Below, piece after piece: positions 4,169 to 5,351 of a stretch of 5,351 bases of DNA (the stretch's first letter is position 1; each line of letters begins with the position of its first letter). The stretch is taken from NCBI GenBank assembly GCA_020343755.1, contig CP070810.1, positions 213,766 to 219,116 on the forward strand, given 5' to 3'. This DNA is from Dehalococcoidia bacterium (lineage in GTDB: Bacteria; Chloroflexota; Dehalococcoidia; Dehalococcoidales; E44-bin46). Position numbers and translations under genes: made by a program. The notes under the pieces were generated by a model that saw only the letters and a list, made by a program, of their open reading frames with translations, was not told the DNA's origin and did no database searches.

Positions 4169-5351
4169 TCACAACCTTAAATCTTTTACCTTATTGGCTA
4201 TGGTTCCCTTCACACTTTCCTTGAAGCTATCAAAGGATTGGGAAGCCGCTTGTTCACCACTGCGTAAACGCACGGAAACGGTAAAAGCAGCTACCTCTTT
4301 GTCACCTACTACCAGCATATATGGTATCTTATCCAACTGGGCTTGTCGAATTTTGAGGTTTACCCTTTCTGACCGAGCATCAACTTTTGTCCTCACCCCG
4401 TCGCTTCTAAGCGCAGCCTCCAACTTATAAGCATAGTCCAGATGGCGGTCAGCTACCGGTATTATCATTACCTGAAGTGGTGCCAGCCATACCGGGAAGG
4501 CGCCTCCATAATGCTCAATAAGCGAAGCAAGAAAGCGCTCCATACTACCCAGCACAGTACGGTGTATCATGGCTACCAAATGCTCTTTGCTATCTTCCCC
4601 GATGTAGGTAACATTAAAACGCTGAGGCAGGTTAAAATCAACCTGAATAGTAGGACCCTGCCATCCTCTACCTTGAGCATCCTCGAACTTAATGTCTATT
4701 TTGGGACCGTAGAATACACCTTCGCCCGGGTCTATATTATAGGTGACCTTTAGCCGCGCCAGAGCTTGGCTTAAGGTCTCAGTAGCTTCCTCCCAAGCTT
4801 GTATCGTGCCAGCATATTTCTCAGGACGAGTAGAAAGTAACACCTGGTAGCTGGTAAAACCAAAGGTGTCTATCATAAAGTGAGCTAAATCTAATACCCC
4901 TACCACCTCATCTTCTAGCTGGTCAAAACGGCAAAAAATATGGGCATCGTCCTGAGTAAAGCCCCTGACCCGGGACAGACCAAGCAATACCCCAGAGCGT
5001 TCATAACGATAAACAGTGCCCAGCTCAGCGTAACGCAGTGGTAGCTCCCGATAGCTATGTTGCCTTGTTTGATAAATCAGGATATGCCCCAAACAATTCA
5101 TCGGTTTAATAATATACTCTTGCCCCTCTACCTCCATTGGGCTATACAGGTAATCACGATAAAATTCCCAGTGGCCACTGGTTATCCACAAGTCCAGTTT
5201 AGCAATATGAGGAGTGTATACCACATCATAACCACGCTTAATATGTTCAGCCTTCCAAAAATCCTCAATACCACGGCGTATCACTGCCCCTTTAGGATGC
5301 CAATGAACTAACCCCGGACCAGCTTCCTCGTGGATGCTGAAGAGGTCAAGC
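4169..5351 (-). CDS. thrS: Threonyl-tRNA synthetase, C-terminal 393 residues (5' end outside window)
   Basis: Class II synthetase that charges tRNA-Thr. The frame is open to the window edge (first full codon at 5350), beginning in LDLFSIHEEAGPGLVHWHPK, a conserved segment at the start of the catalytic domain, so the GTG at 5284 is internal and not the start. Numbering visible residues: motif 1 region WITSGHWEFY (55-64); PMNCLGH (83-89) with zinc ligand C86; motif 2 YRYERSG (114-120); QDDAHIF (133-139) with zinc ligand H137; FYGPKIDI (213-220); motif 3 region MIHRTVLGSMERF (261-273) with zinc ligand H263; then the anticodon-binding domain from about 285, with APLQVMIIPVADRH and IPYMLVVGDKE. 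All three zinc ligands are present. PMNCLGH has Leu where Pro is usual. The N-terminal editing and TGS regions, if present, lie outside the window. infC follows after 54 bases. Confidence 0.97.
   Translation of the reverse strand, partial: LDLFSIHEEAGPGLVHWHPKGAVIRRGIEDFWKAEHIKRGYDVVYTPHIAKLDLWITSGHWEFYRDYLYSPMEVEGQEYIIKPMNCLGHILIYQTRQHSYRELPLRYAELGTVYRYERSGVLLGLSRVRGFTQDDAHIFCRFDQLEDEVVGVLDLAHFMIDTFGFTSYQVLLSTRPEKYAGTIQAWEEATETLSQALARLKVTYNIDPGEGVFYGPKIDIKFEDAQGRGWQGPTIQVDFNLPQRFNVTYIGEDSKEHLVAMIHRTVLGSMERFLASLIEHYGGAFPVWLAPLQVMIIPVADRHLDYAYKLEAALRSDGVRTKVDARSERVNLKIRQAQLDKIPYMLVVGDKEVAAFTVSVRLRSGEQAASQSFDSFKESVKGTIANKVKDLRL

Noticed and set aside
4194..5311. Plus-strand open frames of 78-103 codons opposite thrS
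   Set aside because: They are shadows of the conserved thrS frame; low-complexity, Ser/Leu/Tyr-rich translations with no recognisable family.

Overview
The window is a bacterial chromosomal segment in which every gene lies on the minus strand. Reading 5'->3' along that strand (high to low coordinates), the order is thrS (5' end cut off by the window) - infC - rpmI - rplT - a stand-alone DEDDy-type 3'-5' exonuclease / RNase H-fold protein - pheS - pheT (3' end cut off by the window). The thrS-infC-rpmI-rplT-pheST order is the classic bacterial translation cluster. Gene order, the length and style of the proteins, the moderate GC content and the four-cysteine insert in PheS suggest a free-living anaerobe, perhaps of Chloroflexota (Dehalococcoidia-like). 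This taxonomic guess is an inference and was not tested.

Layout. 4169-5351: C-terminal 393 residues of threonyl-tRNA synthetase. 4115-4168: a short gap with a good sigma70-type, extended -10 promoter candidate pointing into infC. 3548-4093 (or to 4114): initiation factor IF3, probably started from a rare ATA codon behind a perfect Shine-Dalgarno. 3343-3546 and 2974-3333: ribosomal proteins bL35 and bL20, tightly packed. 2825-2973: a 149-base gap with two strong hairpins and then a near-consensus promoter whose start site falls almost on the next ATG. 2273-2824: the exonuclease. 2206-2272: a 67-base gap bounded by an 8-base inverted repeat. 1150-2190: phenylalanyl-tRNA synthetase alpha. 1-1146: the first 382 residues of the beta subunit.

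How they work together. ThrRS and PheRS charge tRNAs, IF3 controls start-codon and initiator-tRNA selection, and bL35/bL20 build the large subunit. The exonuclease is the one outsider. It sits inside a cluster that is normally contiguous, is separated from rplT by hairpins, and has what looks like its own leaderless (or nearly leaderless) promoter.

No CRISPR array, tRNA/rRNA gene, IS element or phage gene was seen. The window is mainly housekeeping. I did not find a convincing new multi-gene system; the points worth a second look are the exonuclease insertion with its promoter, the infC start and the small regulatory structures.
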